NCBI GenBank assembly: GCA_029204225.1
Contig: CM055096.1
Location: 64,345,370-64,409,369 of the forward strand
Length of the DNA: 64,000 nt
Direction of reading: 5' to 3'
Source of the DNA: Diphasiastrum complanatum
Taxonomy: Eukaryota; Streptophyta; Lycopodiopsida; Lycopodiales; Lycopodiaceae
The notes beneath the pieces are model-generated. The model saw only the letters and a list, made by a program, of their open reading frames with translations. It was not told the origin of the DNA and searched no databases. A program made the position numbers and the translations under genes. The stretch's first letter is position 1. The number at the start of each line of letters is the position of its first letter. This document shows positions 46,604 to 57,198 of this stretch, in pieces.

Positions 46604-47040
46604 ATGGCTAAAGAATCTGAATCTATAGGTTCTTTGTTCAATGAAGATAGGTTGGATGGAACTAATTTCTCCTTGTGGTGCTACATGATCAAAAACCTCC
46701 TTATTGCTAAAGGTTTGTTTGAAGTTGTAAGTGGTGATGAAGAGAGGCCACCTAGTTTGGCACCTACTACACCGTCAAGAGCTACTTCTTCAACATATGT
46801 GGAGGTGTCTTCCGAAGAACAAAAGAAGTGGGATCGACGTGACGCACAAGCACATTCGGTCATAGCGCTATCCGTGAAGAGATCAATCCTACCTCACATT
46901 CGATCATGCAAGACTTCCAAGAGTGCTTGGGAAGTACTTGCCAAGATGTTCCAAGTGAAGAATACGGTGAAAGTGCTTTTTCTACGTAATCAACTCTCAA
47001 CATTGAAGATGCAACAGGGTGATACGCTTTCAATCACTTA
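46604..47040 (+). pseudogene. copia-B gag, N-terminal part
   Basis: Starts MAKESESIGSLFNEDRLDGT, typical of UBN2 copia gag (LDGTNFSLW, KTSKSAWEVLAKMF, LRNQLSTLKMQQGD). A one-base loss near 47,030 (an A in a short A run) throws the frame into a stop at 47,039-47,041. The rest of gag continues in the next frame from 47,041. Confidence 0.9.
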
Positions 47041-48619
47041 ATGAAGATCAAAGATCTTCGTGAAGAGCTTCTTAGCATTGACGAAATTGTCGAGAACTCT
47101 CAATTTGTTTCAATTACTCTTAATTCACTTCCTCATTCCTATCTTCCATTTGTGTCTACTTTAAGCATATCTCTTAGGGGACAACAAATCTCCTTTGAAG
47201 AGCTTGTTGGCTTACTTCTCCAAGAAGAGCAAACAAGGATTAATTTTGGTGAACAAGAAAATCAAGCCTTCTTCACCAAAGGCAAAGGCAAGGGCAAGTG
47301 GAAAGGTAAGCCTTTTTCTTCCAAGGATCAAAAATCCAAGGAAGGCCAAGATCAAGGATCCAAACAGAAGGGTAAGTGCCGTTATTGTAAAAAGTTTGGG
47401 CATCACATAAAAGAATGTAGGAAGAAGCTTACTAAGGATAAAGCGAAAGGTATTGATACAAATACAACCATGATTTCATTAGAACAAAAGGAGAATGATT
47501 CTTTCAATGGTGATTTTGCTTTTGTCACTAACAATCTCATTTCTAATCAAAATGAGATTTCTAGCACTTATCGACTTGCTGGTTTTCCAGCAAAAAACAG
47601 CACTACTTCAGCTTTGCAGGTTGCTATTTTTTCTTCCATTGATTGGGTGATTGATAGTGGAGCTACACGCCATATGACTCACCATAGAGACGTCTTCACA
47701 AAGCTTATGAAAATCAAAGATGGAAGCAAGGTTGAAGGTGTTGACAACACCTCCTATCCAATTGAAGGCATTGGATCTATATCCCTCATTCTTCCCAATG
47801 GAGAAGAAAAGTACATTCGAAATGTACTTTATGTTCCTAAGATTAAGAAAAATCTCATTTCGGTCTCTACAATTATGATTGTAGAATTTAAAGAAGACAA
47901 ATGTCTTATAAAAGACCCAAAGAGATCACTTTTAATTGTTGCTTCGGGAACATTGCGAGGAGGTTTGTTTTTGTTGGATATTTATGAACCTAAAGCTTTG
48001 ACATCGTTTGGTCTTGTTGCTACTAATTCACATGCATTGGAGTTGGCTAAACTATGGCATGCGAGGTACGGGCACCTCAATTTTGGAAGTTTGAATATGT
48101 TGAAGAAATTCAACATGGTAGAAGGCATTCCAAATATGGAGCATCCCGAAGGACATGTATGCGAAGGATGCATACTTGCTATGATAGAAAATCAATTTGG
48201 GCATACTTTGAAGATACTACGTACCGACCGACGAGGGGAATACATTAAAAGTACGTTCGGCACGTTTCTTCAAAGCAAAGGCATTCTACATCAAATGACT
48301 ACACCTTACACACCGCAACAAAATGGTGTTGCCGAGAGAAAAAATCGCACAATCATGGAGATGGCTCGTTGCATGCTTAAGGCAAAGGGCGGTCCCCACA
48401 AGTTTTGGGCTGAAGCGGTTATTACGGCGGCATACATTAGTAATCGGTGTCCGACTAAAGCCTTGAAGATTTTGACTCCTTATGAAGTTTGGTATGGTAA
48501 GAAGCCATCGGTTTCTCACTTTCGCACTTTTGGTTGCACGACTTATGCGTTTATTCCCGATAAGCTAAGATCCAAACTAGATGATAAAGGAGTAAAATGC
48601 ATTTTTATGGGCTATAGTA
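47041..48619 (+). pseudogene. copia-B gag C-terminus, protease, internally deleted integrase
   Basis: Continues gag (SITLNSLPHSYLPFVSTL), zinc knuckle CRYCKKFGHHIKEC, protease DWVIDSGATRHMTH (catalytic DSG intact), gag-pre-integrase LWHARYGHLNFGSL and HVCEGCILA. Roughly 110 residues, including the first catalytic Asp, are then missing in frame. The sequence resumes at GHTLKILRTDRRGEY (Asp 2) and ends with NGVAERKNRTIMEMAR (Glu) and FMGYSS. There chromovirus-C is inserted (48,620), replacing the C-terminus with a chance LTR-encoded tail. Confidence 0.92.
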
Positions 48620-49067
48620 GTTATGGACTCGGCTCATTACATTCGCCATGTCCATTTACATTTACTTTACTTTATGCATAGGCAGGCTTTGGGCCCTTTT
48701 TTATTCATTATTTGACATTTAGACTATATGGTTGGCCTTGGGCCCTATTATTGACGTTTAGACCATATTATTGGCCTTGGGCCCTATGATTCACTATATC
48801 AGTTATTTGGTCATATTACTGAGAGTGGGGGCGTTCTTAGAGGGCGCACTATTTTCCCTCTCAGTTTGGCCCTAGCCACTGGAAGCTTCCTTTTAGGACT
48901 TCCTCTTGGCTATAAGTAGGGATTCTGTGTCATTTGTTACTTGGCTTATGAATGATCTCCTTCTTTAGTCTCTTTAAGCTTTCCCTCTCCTGCTTTCTAG
49001 GGTTAAGTCTTGCTTATGTGATGCTTTCATAGACTAAATCTAGATCAGCCGTGGCTACGTTCATAAC
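48620..49067 (+). repeat. chromovirus-C 5' LTR, 448 bp
   Basis: Matches 54,863-55,311 with roughly nine differences. Termini are GTTATG...CATAAC, not TG...CA. Internally, TTGGCCTTGGGCCCTAT is repeated twice. CTATAAGTAG (about 48,910) is a TATA-like box. Confidence 0.95.
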
Positions 49068-49068
49068 T

Positions 49069-49080
49069 TGGTATCAGAGC
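49069..49080 (+). other. chromovirus-C primer binding site
   Basis: TGGTATCAGAGC, an exact copy of the plant initiator tRNA-Met primer site, two bases after the LTR. Confidence 0.95.
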
Positions 49081-50130
49081 ACTTTTTTGAGCATCTCCAT
49101 TGAGCAGATTTTTCTCTCACAGGAGGGCGCCCATCTTCAGCTTGGATCTTCACCATTTTTCAGCCGGATCTTCACCATTTCTCCACACTTGTCTTGCAGA
49201 TTTTCACGACGGATCGGAGGAGGACAGGCGCCCACTTGCTGCCCATTTCTAGCGCCCTCTTGCTGGCTGCCTACTGCTGCATTTTCAGCCTTTTTCCTCC
49301 CCTATTTTGGGCGCCCTACTGCCTCCTATTTGCTGCCCTATTGGGCGCCCTCATGCTTGTTGACCAGCGCCCTACTGCTCCTTCCTTTGCTGAAAATTTC
49401 CGCTTTTTGCTGCCCCTATTCGCCACCTTCCATCAGCCACTCCTAGCGCCCTACCAACCCATCTTTTTGATCCAATTTTTTTTTTGCCGTTTACTACCTC
49501 TCTTGGACGCCCACACTCCACCATAGCTGGCGTCCTACATCCGCCTCAATTTCAGCTCATCCTCCTACACTGCTGTCTGTGTTCGCAACCCTACCCCGGA
49601 CAATACAAACACGCCTAGATGCTTAGAAAGCCACTCCCACCCAACTTCATCGCGCATCGGGATTGCTCCCCGTCTTTATCGCAAACTTTTTTTTACCCTT
49701 GAAGGGCGATCTCTGATTTTTCAGCCTTGTTTCCTCGCTGCCCATACCTCCTTTTTGTTATCACTTCTTTTCCTTGGCTGCTCCCTTTCCAGCCCCATAG
49801 TCCATTATTGTTTCCCATACTTTTACCCACCGTTTACTCCACGTTGTCAGGCCCTTAGCATCTTTTTTGGAGGCTGCCTGGTACCGCGACATATCGCCGC
49901 TATTTTTCAGCTCACTTCCGGTTGCGGTTACGAGGTATTTCTTACTTAGTTGTCCTTTCCGTTCATCTTACATCGCGAGTTCTATTGTGTCTTTTCATTG
50001 GCGTGCCTGTTGTGACGACTTATGTCCTCTCCTTCAGTTCGTCCAATTGTTTAACGCCAAATTGTCCTGAGTGGATGGAAAAGGAGAGATGCCAGCTGCT
50101 ACGTCAATATTCGCTTACTTTTTCTTCCTC
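49081..50130 (+). other. chromovirus-C leader with repeated GGGCGCCC palindromes
   Basis: About 1 kb of C/T-rich leader without a convincing ORF. GGGCGCCC occurs at 49,125-49,132, 49,309-49,316 and 49,343-49,350, with several partial copies (AGCGCCCT) around them. A run of T lies at 49,478-49,487 and another at 49,687-49,693. Confidence 0.7.
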
Positions 50131-52194
50131 ATGGCTAGCTCACCCACTACACCTGCGAGTCATTCCGGACCTTTAGATGAACAGTTTGCTGATATGCGTG
50201 ACTCTCTTACTCTCCTCAGTAGTCGTTTCGACCAAATGATGACCGGTTTTACCACTCTACAGACCGGCTTTGCCACTATGCAGTCACAGATTGATTCCTT
50301 ACAGCCACATGGACCTGGCAAAGCCCCTGTTTATTCATCATTTGGGTCTCCATTTGGACTTCCATCCTCGTCTACTTCCTTTGGCGGTGGGTCTCATTTT
50401 CCACCTAACCCACCACCCGGTTTTCCACGTCCTACAGCTCCTGAGTCACATTTTCCACGACATCTAGCTCTTGAGCCACATTTTGCTCGAGATTTTCGTG
50501 ATCGGGTACAGCTTGCCACCTATTCTGGTTCCTCTGACGGGAACTTGTTAGAGAATTGGTTTGCAAAGCTTGATACTTATTTTCAGATTTACCCTAAGAC
50601 TGATCCTCAGAAGATCCAGTTAGCCGCCTTACATTTAGGTGGACGTGCTGCCACTTGGTGGCGGGTCTACCGACTTGACCCTGATCGGGACGGTCTCCAG
50701 TTATGGCCTACCTTTCGTCATGATCTTCGTCATGCTATGATTGACCCTCAGTGGCTGAGCCGCCAGCGTGATATATTCCGTAGTCTTACTCAGACTGGTG
50801 ATCTTTCTTCCTATACAGATCAGTTTATGGACCTTTCCTACCTCTTTACAGATCTTCAGCCCACCGAGCTTATTTCTCGCTACATTGTTGGACTTCGTGG
50901 TGCTCTACGATACGATGTCTCTTCTTTCCGTCCACCCACACTTGTTGAGGCCATGTCCCTTGCTAGTACTTTACAGCATAAGTACCCTGATCCTGCTCCC
51001 TTTCGCTTTTCCCGACCCCGTCCATCTCTTTCACCTCTACCATCTCCGGCCCCATCTGCCCCATCCACTGTCGTCCCGACCTCTTCTCTTACTTCTCCCG
51101 CTCCTCGCCCTCCGCCTCCTCGTCCTGCTTTTGTCCGACGTTACACGTCTGCAGAGTTCGCTGACATTCAGCAGAAGCGTCTTTGCTTTCGTTGTAAGAG
51201 TCCTGACCACATTGCCCGTGATTGCCGCCAGCCCCTGCCTACTTCTACTGTTGTTTTCTACCATGAGGGCACTACCCCAGATGAGTCCGATATCTACATT
51301 CATATATCTGATGAGCCTGATCTATCTCCTGAGCCTTCTACTGATTTACTTCCTGCTACTTGCCATGCTCAGCTTGCTTATGCTACCTGGACAGGGTGCC
51401 CCGGTCCTCGCTCCATTCGGCTACGTGTGCGCATTACTGGTCGTGAGTATATTGCTTTAGTTGATACCGGCAACACTCATTCCTTTATCAGCAGTTATGT
51501 TCTCAGCCGGATACGCGCTTCACCTATTCCTGCTCCACAGCCTCTCACAGTCGAGGTTGCCAGTTCTCACTCATTTCCTAGTTCTCAGATGTTTCAGGGA
51601 TTATCCTACCGCATTGGTGATTTTTTTGGACAGGCAGATCTTTATATCATTCCTCTGGAGCGCTATGACCTTATCCTTGGTGCTGATTGGTTTGCTTCAT
51701 TGGGAGCGGTTACTTTGGACCTGGCTCAGCAGACATTGACATTTGTTCATGATGCAGTGACCCACTCACTTGCTGGTATTGATTCTCAGGCAGATTTCCA
51801 GCTGATCAGCGGGAAGCAGTTTATCCGCAGCCTACCTAAGGCTCATTGTGCAGCTTTATTATGTGTTCAGCGTGCTGCAGCAGATTCTCCAGTGACTACC
51901 TCTCCTCCAGCAGCTGTTCCTCAGGTGATCTCTAACTTATTACATCAGTATGCATTTGTCTTTTCAGAACCTACGACGCTACCACCATTACGTGATGTGA
52001 ACCACCATATTGATTTGCGTCCTGGTTCTGCTCCTCCCTCCCGGCCTCCTTACCGTATGTCTAAGTTTGAGCGTGATGAGGTTGAGCTTCAGATTACTGC
52101 TTTACTAGATCAGGGCCTTATTGTTCCTAGTCACAGTCCTTTTGGTGCCCCTGTTCTCCTTGTCAGTAAGAAAAATTTATCGTGCCCTCAATAA
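50131..52194 (+). pseudogene. chromovirus-C gag, protease and RT N-terminus
   Basis: I prefer the start MASSPTTPASHSG (50,131) over one 20 codons upstream, because the upstream part is unlike gag. Gag core: ENWFAKLDTYFQIYPKTD, LGGRAATWWRVY, DLSSYTDQFMDLSYLF. A Pro/Ser-rich linker leads to the knuckle CFRCKSPDHIARDC, then the protease active site ALVDTGNTHSFIS and LILGADWF. RT begins PPYRMSKFERDEVELQITAL and VPSHSPFGAPVLLVSKK. There a deletion of about 30 bases at 52,170 removes the conserved K-D-G-x-W-R segment and shifts the frame to a stop at 52,192-52,194. Confidence 0.93.
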
Positions 52195-53167
52195 GTTGAC
52201 CATCTGTAGCCAGTATCCTATTCCTCAAATGGATGATCTCTTTGACCAGTTAGGCACCTCTCATCTTTTCTCTAAGATAGACTTACGTTCCGGCTATCAC
52301 CAGATTAGGATGCATCCTTCGGACGAACACAAGACTGCGTTTCGTACCCATCTTGGTTTGTATGAGTTTCGTGTTCTTCCTTTTGGTGTTACTAATGGTC
52401 CACCTACGTTCCAGAATGTGATGAATAACATCATGCGTCCTCTCCTTGGTTGTTATGTTTTAGTTTATTTTGATGATATTCTTGTTTTTAGTAAGACTCT
52501 TGATGAGCATGTGTTACATCTTTCATCTGTTTTTCAATTGCTTGTTCATCACCAGTTGTTTGCTAAACTTTCTAAATGTTCCTTTGCTGTTGTTGAGATT
52601 GAGTTTTTAGGATTTCTCATTTGTGATGGTCGTATTCGTTTGGACCCTCATATGGTTCGGGCAATCGCTGATTGGCCTGTTCCCACAGATGTCCACCATG
52701 TTCGTATGTTTCTTGGTCTTGCTACTCACCTTCGTCGTCCTGTTCCTCACTTTGCCACTGTGGCTGCCCCTCTTCATGCCCTTTTGAAGAAGTCTAGTGC
52801 TTTTGTTTGGACTTCTGATTCTCAGTTCGCCTTTGACACTCTTCGTCGTGCTGTTGTGGAGGCCTCTGTCTTGTGTTTACCACAGTTTGATCAGAAATTT
52901 ATTGTTGAGACCGATGCTAGTAATGTTGGTTTGGGTGCCTTGCTTCGTCAGTCTCAGTGTATTATTGCTTATGAGTCGCATCGTTTACGCTCTTATGAGC
53001 AACGTTATTCTGTCCATGAGAAAGAGCTTCTTGACATTATCTATGCTCTTAAGAAGTGGCGCCATTACCTGTACCGTATTCCTTTTGATATCATTACTGA
53101 TCATCAGTCCTTACGTTATCTCTTCTCCCAGCGTGATCTTAGTGATCGTCAGTTTCGTTGGTTGTAG
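52172..53167 (+). pseudogene. chromovirus-C reverse transcriptase and RNase H
   Basis: Resumes in a new frame at RALNKLTICSQYPIPQMDD and carries FSKIDLRSGYHQI, FRVLPFGVTNGPPTFQNVM and the catalytic YFDDILVF. RNase H follows: FIVETDASNVGLGALL, YSVHEKELLDIIYALKKW, TDHQSLRYLFSQRDLS. The frame ends at TAG (53,165-53,167), immediately followed in frame by FLQSFDFSILY, so the stop is internal. Apart from the missing segment at the start and this stop, all catalytic residues are present. Confidence 0.93.
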
Positions 53168-54817
53168 TTTTTACAATCTTTTGATTTTTCTATTTTGTAT
53201 CGTCCTGGTCGTGCTAACACTGCTGCTGACGCATTGTCTAGACTTCCTGCTTTATTGAATACCCTTGTTGCCATGATCCCTTCCTGGTTTGATGATCTTC
53301 CATCTGCTTATCTTACATGTTCTGATTTTCGTGATGTTTATAGTTCTGCACCACCTATGTCGTCTTCACCTCATCAGGCTTATTCCATTGTTGACCACCG
53401 TCTTTATCATTATGGTTCTCTTTGTATTCCTAGTTCTTTGGGTATCCGTTCTCAGTTGTTGTCGGATGCTCATTCGTCCCCAGTTGGGGGTCATTTTGGA
53501 TTTCAGAAGTCTTATGCTCGTCTTAAGGATCATTTCTATTGGCCATCCCTTAGGAAAGAGCTTGTTGTACTTATTCGTACCTGTCCTTTCTGCTTACGTA
53601 ATAAGTACTCCCGTGCTAAGTCCGCTGGTTTGCTTCAGAGTTGGCCTATTCCTCACCACCAGTGGACTGATATTTCTATGGACTTCATCATTGGCCTTCC
53701 CCGCACCCGTCGTGGTCACGATTCATGTATGGTGGTAGTTGACAGGTTCTCGAAACAGGCACATTTCATACTCGTCCGCAGTACTATCACAGCAGAGCAG
53801 TGTGCACGCTTGTTCCTTTCAGAGATATTTCGCCTACATGGGTTTCCTCGTACTATCCTTTCTGATCGGGATAGTAAGTTTACATCATTGTTCTGGACAG
53901 AGCTTATGCGTATATTGGATGTACAGCTTTTTATGGGGTTTGCTTATCATTCTACTTCTGATGGGCAGTCTGAGGTCCTTAACAGGATCCTTGAGAATTA
54001 TTTGCGCCATTTTGTTACTCCTTCAGGGAAGGATTGGGATCAGCACTTATGTTTGGCAGAGTATAGCTATAACAGCTCTGTTAGTACCAGCACCGACGTT
54101 GCACCATCTTTATTATCTCATGGTTATGCACCTCTTTTACCTGGTATTCCTCTTCCTCTCGAGGATACACCTGTGACACTGTCTTCATTTCTATCAGGTG
54201 CTCGCGAGCTTATTCTCCAGGCCAGTTCCCATTTGCAGCAGGTCCAGCAGCGTTATCAGGCTTCAGTTGATCGTCATCGACGTCATGTTGAGTTTCATGT
54301 TGGTGATATGGTATATCTACGCCTACGGTTTGCACGTCATCATTTTCTTCAGGGCCATGCTTCTACTGAGAAGCTTGCACCACGTTATTATGGGCCTTAT
54401 TGTATATTGGAGGTTCTTAGTCCAGTTACATATCGTCTTCAGCTTCCTGCTTCCACACATGCCTGTGATATATTCCATGTCAGTTTATTACGTGCTGCTA
54501 TTGAGGATGATGCTCCTCGTGATGCTGAGTTTCCTACTGCACCGGATCTCTTTCCTTTATTACCTGCTGCTATCCTTCAGGTGCGTTTGCATCATAGTCG
54601 ACGCCGCCGGCAGATTCAGTTCCTAGTCTAGTGGGATGGTCGTCCTGTTGAGGAGGCCACATGGGAGCCTATTGATGTCTTTTATCATACACCGTCACTT
54701 GTGGATCAGGCTCGTGCTCTTGCCGCACTTGTTGATTCCTCTACATCAGCTGTTGCTCCAGTTGTTACTACACCAGATGCTGTTCTAGTTGATCCTCCAG
54801 GGCTTGCTGTTACTTGA
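53168..54817 (+). pseudogene. chromovirus-C integrase with chromodomain
   Basis: Same frame as the preceding RNase H. The tether ANTAADALSRLPAL leads to the integrase: HHCC finger (H in SPVGGHFGFQ to CPFCLRNKYS), ISMDFIIGLPRTRRGHDS (Asp 1), LSDRDSKFTSLFWTEL (Asp 2), YHSTSDGQSEVLNRIL (Glu). The GPY/F region APRYYGPYCILEVLSPVTYR follows. A TAG at 54,629-54,631 precedes WDGRPVEEATWEPIDVFYHT, clearly a chromodomain, so the ORF originally ran to the TGA at 54,815-54,817. Chromodomains direct integration to specific chromatin. Confidence 0.93.
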
Positions 54818-54853
54818 TCCAGTCCTTTATGGCAGTTGGGTCTTATTTTTGTG

Positions 54854-54862
54854 TCGGGGAGA
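54854..54862 (+). other. chromovirus-C polypurine tract
   Basis: A purine-rich GGGGAGA stretch directly precedes the 3' LTR at 54,863 and would prime plus-strand DNA synthesis. Confidence 0.85.
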
Positions 54863-55311
54863 GTTATGGACTCGGCTCATTACATTCGCCATGTCCATTT
54901 ACATTTACTTTACTTTATGCATAGGCAGGCTTTGGGCCCTTTTTTATTCATTATTTGACATTTAGACTATATGGTTGGCCTTGGGCCCTATTATTGACAT
55001 TTAGACCATATTATTGGCCTTGGGCCCTATGATTCACTATATTGGTTATTTGGTCATATTACTGAGAGTGGGGGCCTTCTTGGAGGGCGCACTATTTTTC
55101 CTCTCAGTTTGGCCCTAGCCACTGGAAGCTTCCTTTTAGGGCTTCCTCTTGGCTATAAGTAGGGATTCTGTGTCATTTGTTACTTGGCTTATGATATGAT
55201 CTCCTTCTTTAGTCTCTTTAAGCTTTCTCTCTCCTGCTTTCTAGGGTTAAGTCTTGCTTATGTGATGCTTTCATAGACTAAATCTAGATCAGCCGTGGCT
55301 ACGTTCATAAC
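54863..55311 (+). repeat. chromovirus-C 3' LTR, 449 bp
   Basis: Near-identical to 48,620-49,067. After it, TATAGTAGTGAAAG continues the copia-B integrase codons. Confidence 0.95.
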
Positions 55312-55953
55312 TATAGTAGTGAAAGTAAAGGCTATAGATTGTTTAATGTGGATACTAACAAAATCATAGTGAGTCGTGATGTTCATTTTGATGAGAAGAA
55401 CTCCTATGATCTTACGCCCATTCATGTCAGGGGACATCCCCCAAGATGACTATGTTGAAGTGTTTCCAGATTTGGTATCACCATCTAATGTTGAAGAGGA
55501 GGGACTGCCATCATCCTCTAATGGACAGCCCATTGATTCTTCAAGCGAACAGCCCATAATTCATCAAGAGGAGCATAAATCAAGCAAGAAGCAGCCCATC
55601 GTTGCTACATCCTCAAGTGAAGCAGAATATAGAGCAACGTTTTCAGCCACTACGGAGTGTATATGGCTGAGACAATTACTTGTCGATATGAAGCATGGCC
55701 AGCCCTCAGCTACTCTCCTATTTACGGATAGTCAAAGTGTGCACGAAATCCAGTATTTCATGCAAGAACAAAGCATATCGAGATCCACTATCACTTTGTT
55801 CGGGAGAGGCTTCATAATGGCGACATCACGCTTGAATATTGTCCCACGGAGGATAATATTGCAGATGTGTTCACTAAGGCATTGCCTAGAGTTCGATTTG
55901 AAGCTCTTTGTGAAGCTTTAAATTTAAAGCAACATGCTGATTTTCTTACTTAG
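55312..55953 (+). pseudogene. copia-B integrase tail joined to RNase H, RT deleted
   Basis: GYRLFNVDTNKIIVSRDVHF is the usual copia linker after integrase. After a broken stretch the sequence passes directly to RNase H (KKQPIVATSSSEAEYRA, CIWLRQLLVDM, LFTDSQSVHEI), with no RT between. After a frameshift near 55,750 the C-terminus LEYCPTEDNIADVFTKALPR runs to a proper stop at 55,951-55,953. The element is therefore RT-less. Confidence 0.9.
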
Positions 55954-55988
55954 TGAATACATGTCATTTCTACATGTCATTTTCATTT

Positions 55989-55996
55989 AAGGAGGG
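55989..55996 (+). other. copia-B polypurine tract
   Basis: AAGGAGGG immediately before the LTR start TGTTAGAATAA. Confidence 0.9.
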
Positions 55997-56379
55997 TGTT
56001 AGAATAATAAATGTAAATGATGTAGAAGCCATAGGTTACTATGACCCAAAAGGTCGAGGGACTCGTGGGTCCACTAGGGGCCTATACATGTGAATTAAGT
56101 ACCTAACTTGTTATTTGGGGTACGTAATTATTTTATGTAACTTATGGTAGCTAGATAGCCATTAGTCAAGTTATTGGACAGCCAATAGTCATGAAGGTAG
56201 ATAGCCATCTTGGACTACTTATATGTAGCCATTCATTTGTATGAGACACACTTTTATTAAGCAATCTATTGTTCATATTGGCTGTCCACAAGTTTCTACA
56301 AGAGAGTCATCTAACCATCTCTCTCTTCTCTTTGAGAATACTTTGTGTTAATGAATAGTCTTGATTCTGGATTCCTACA
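55997..56379 (+). repeat. copia-B 3' LTR, intact, 383 bp
   Basis: TGTTAGAATA to GGATTCCTACA, followed by the duplication TGAGT (56,380-56,384). Its last 80 bases match the right half of the 5' LTR; its U3 has no counterpart there. Confidence 0.95.
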
Positions 56380-57198
56380 TGAGTTGGGTCCAACTTCTTG
56401 CTTTCGAAAGCCACAGGTTTACCATCCTGGTAAAAGACTGCACCCACCGCATAGTCACTAGCATCCGTTTCCACCAGGAAAGGTCTGCTAGGGTCCACTA
56501 TGTGTAAGATAGGGGCTGTAGACACTAGCATCTTCAAAGCTTCAAAGCTTTGATTAAGTTCATTGGTCCAAGTAACATGTGGACTGATTTTCGAACGCCT
56601 TCTTGCTTTCTTCTTATTACCCTTTTTAGTTTTTCTTTTGGCTTTCTTCACTCCCTTAAGAAGATTCGTTAGAGGCAATGCAATTAAGGCATAGTCGTTA
56701 ATGAATTTATGGAAAAACTTTGTGAAACCCAAAAAGGATTTAACTTCCCTCATGGTCTTTAGGATAGGCCAATCACAAACTTTTTGGACCTTATCATAAT
56801 CGATCTCAAGACCTCGATCGGAAACGATATGTCCCAAGTACTTGAGTCTTGTCTGAAAGAACTCACACTTAGACTCCTTAGCATAAAGCTTTAACTGCCT
56901 TAAAATATCTAAGATCGTACGCAAATGTGCCTCATGCTCCTCAAGAGTCCTACTATAATTCAAGATGTCATCCAAAAATACCATGAGAAACTTCCCTAGA
57001 TATGGACGTTCATCATCTGTTGGAAGGTTGCCAGGGCATTAGTTAGACCACTGGGTAAAACTAAAAATTCGTAATGGCCATGCCTAGAACGAAAACCAGT
57101 TTTGGAAACATCCCCCTTGTTGACATTAAGGCATTGATGTAGGTCTTGTTTTGGACTTTGATAGTTGAAGTGAGACTGGAAATGATGTTTTTGAACTT
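56380..57198 (-). pseudogene. gypsy-A reverse transcriptase and start of RNase H
   Basis: Upstream half of gypsy-A pol: GHYEFLVLPSGLTNALATFQ, the active-site region normally YxDDIL read here as MVFLDDILNYSRTLEEHEAH, KCEFFQTRLKYLGHIVSDRG, then a Lys-rich insertion (KKAKRKTKKGNKKKARRRSK) between RT and RNase H, and FLVETDASDYAVGAVFYQDG. It stops at the copia-B target site and continues at 45,859. The first RT blocks are degenerate near 57,130-57,198, where a solo LTR intrudes. Confidence 0.9.

Larger units (their letters stand above)
48620..55311 (+). mobile_element. chromovirus-C: recent Ty3/gypsy insertion
   Basis: 6.7 kb with both LTRs, primer site, long leader, gag, protease, RT, RNase H, integrase, chromodomain and polypurine tract. 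LTR identity is about 98%, the youngest structure in the window. It is flanked by TATAGTA(G) on both sides inside copia-B integrase. A short deletion in RT and two in-frame TAG codons make this copy defective. Confidence 0.95.
45860..56379 (+). mobile_element. copia-B: non-autonomous Ty1/copia element with rearranged 5' LTR
   Basis: 10,520 bp including the chromovirus-C insertion, about 3.8 kb without it. Bounded by TGAGT duplications. Order: rearranged LTR, primer site, leader, gag, protease, part of integrase, RNase H, polypurine tract, intact 3' LTR. Integrase lacks its first catalytic Asp and the whole RT is missing, so it would have depended on another element's enzymes. It sits in the gypsy-A RNase H region. 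Confidence 0.93.

Noticed and set aside
50768-51460. 230-codon hydrophobic plus-strand ORF and similar hydrophobic ORFs (52,797-53,258; 53,289-53,738; 54,198-54,626)
   Set aside because: Shadow frames of chromovirus-C gag-pol. Their Leu/Ser-rich membrane-like look comes from T-rich codons read out of frame.
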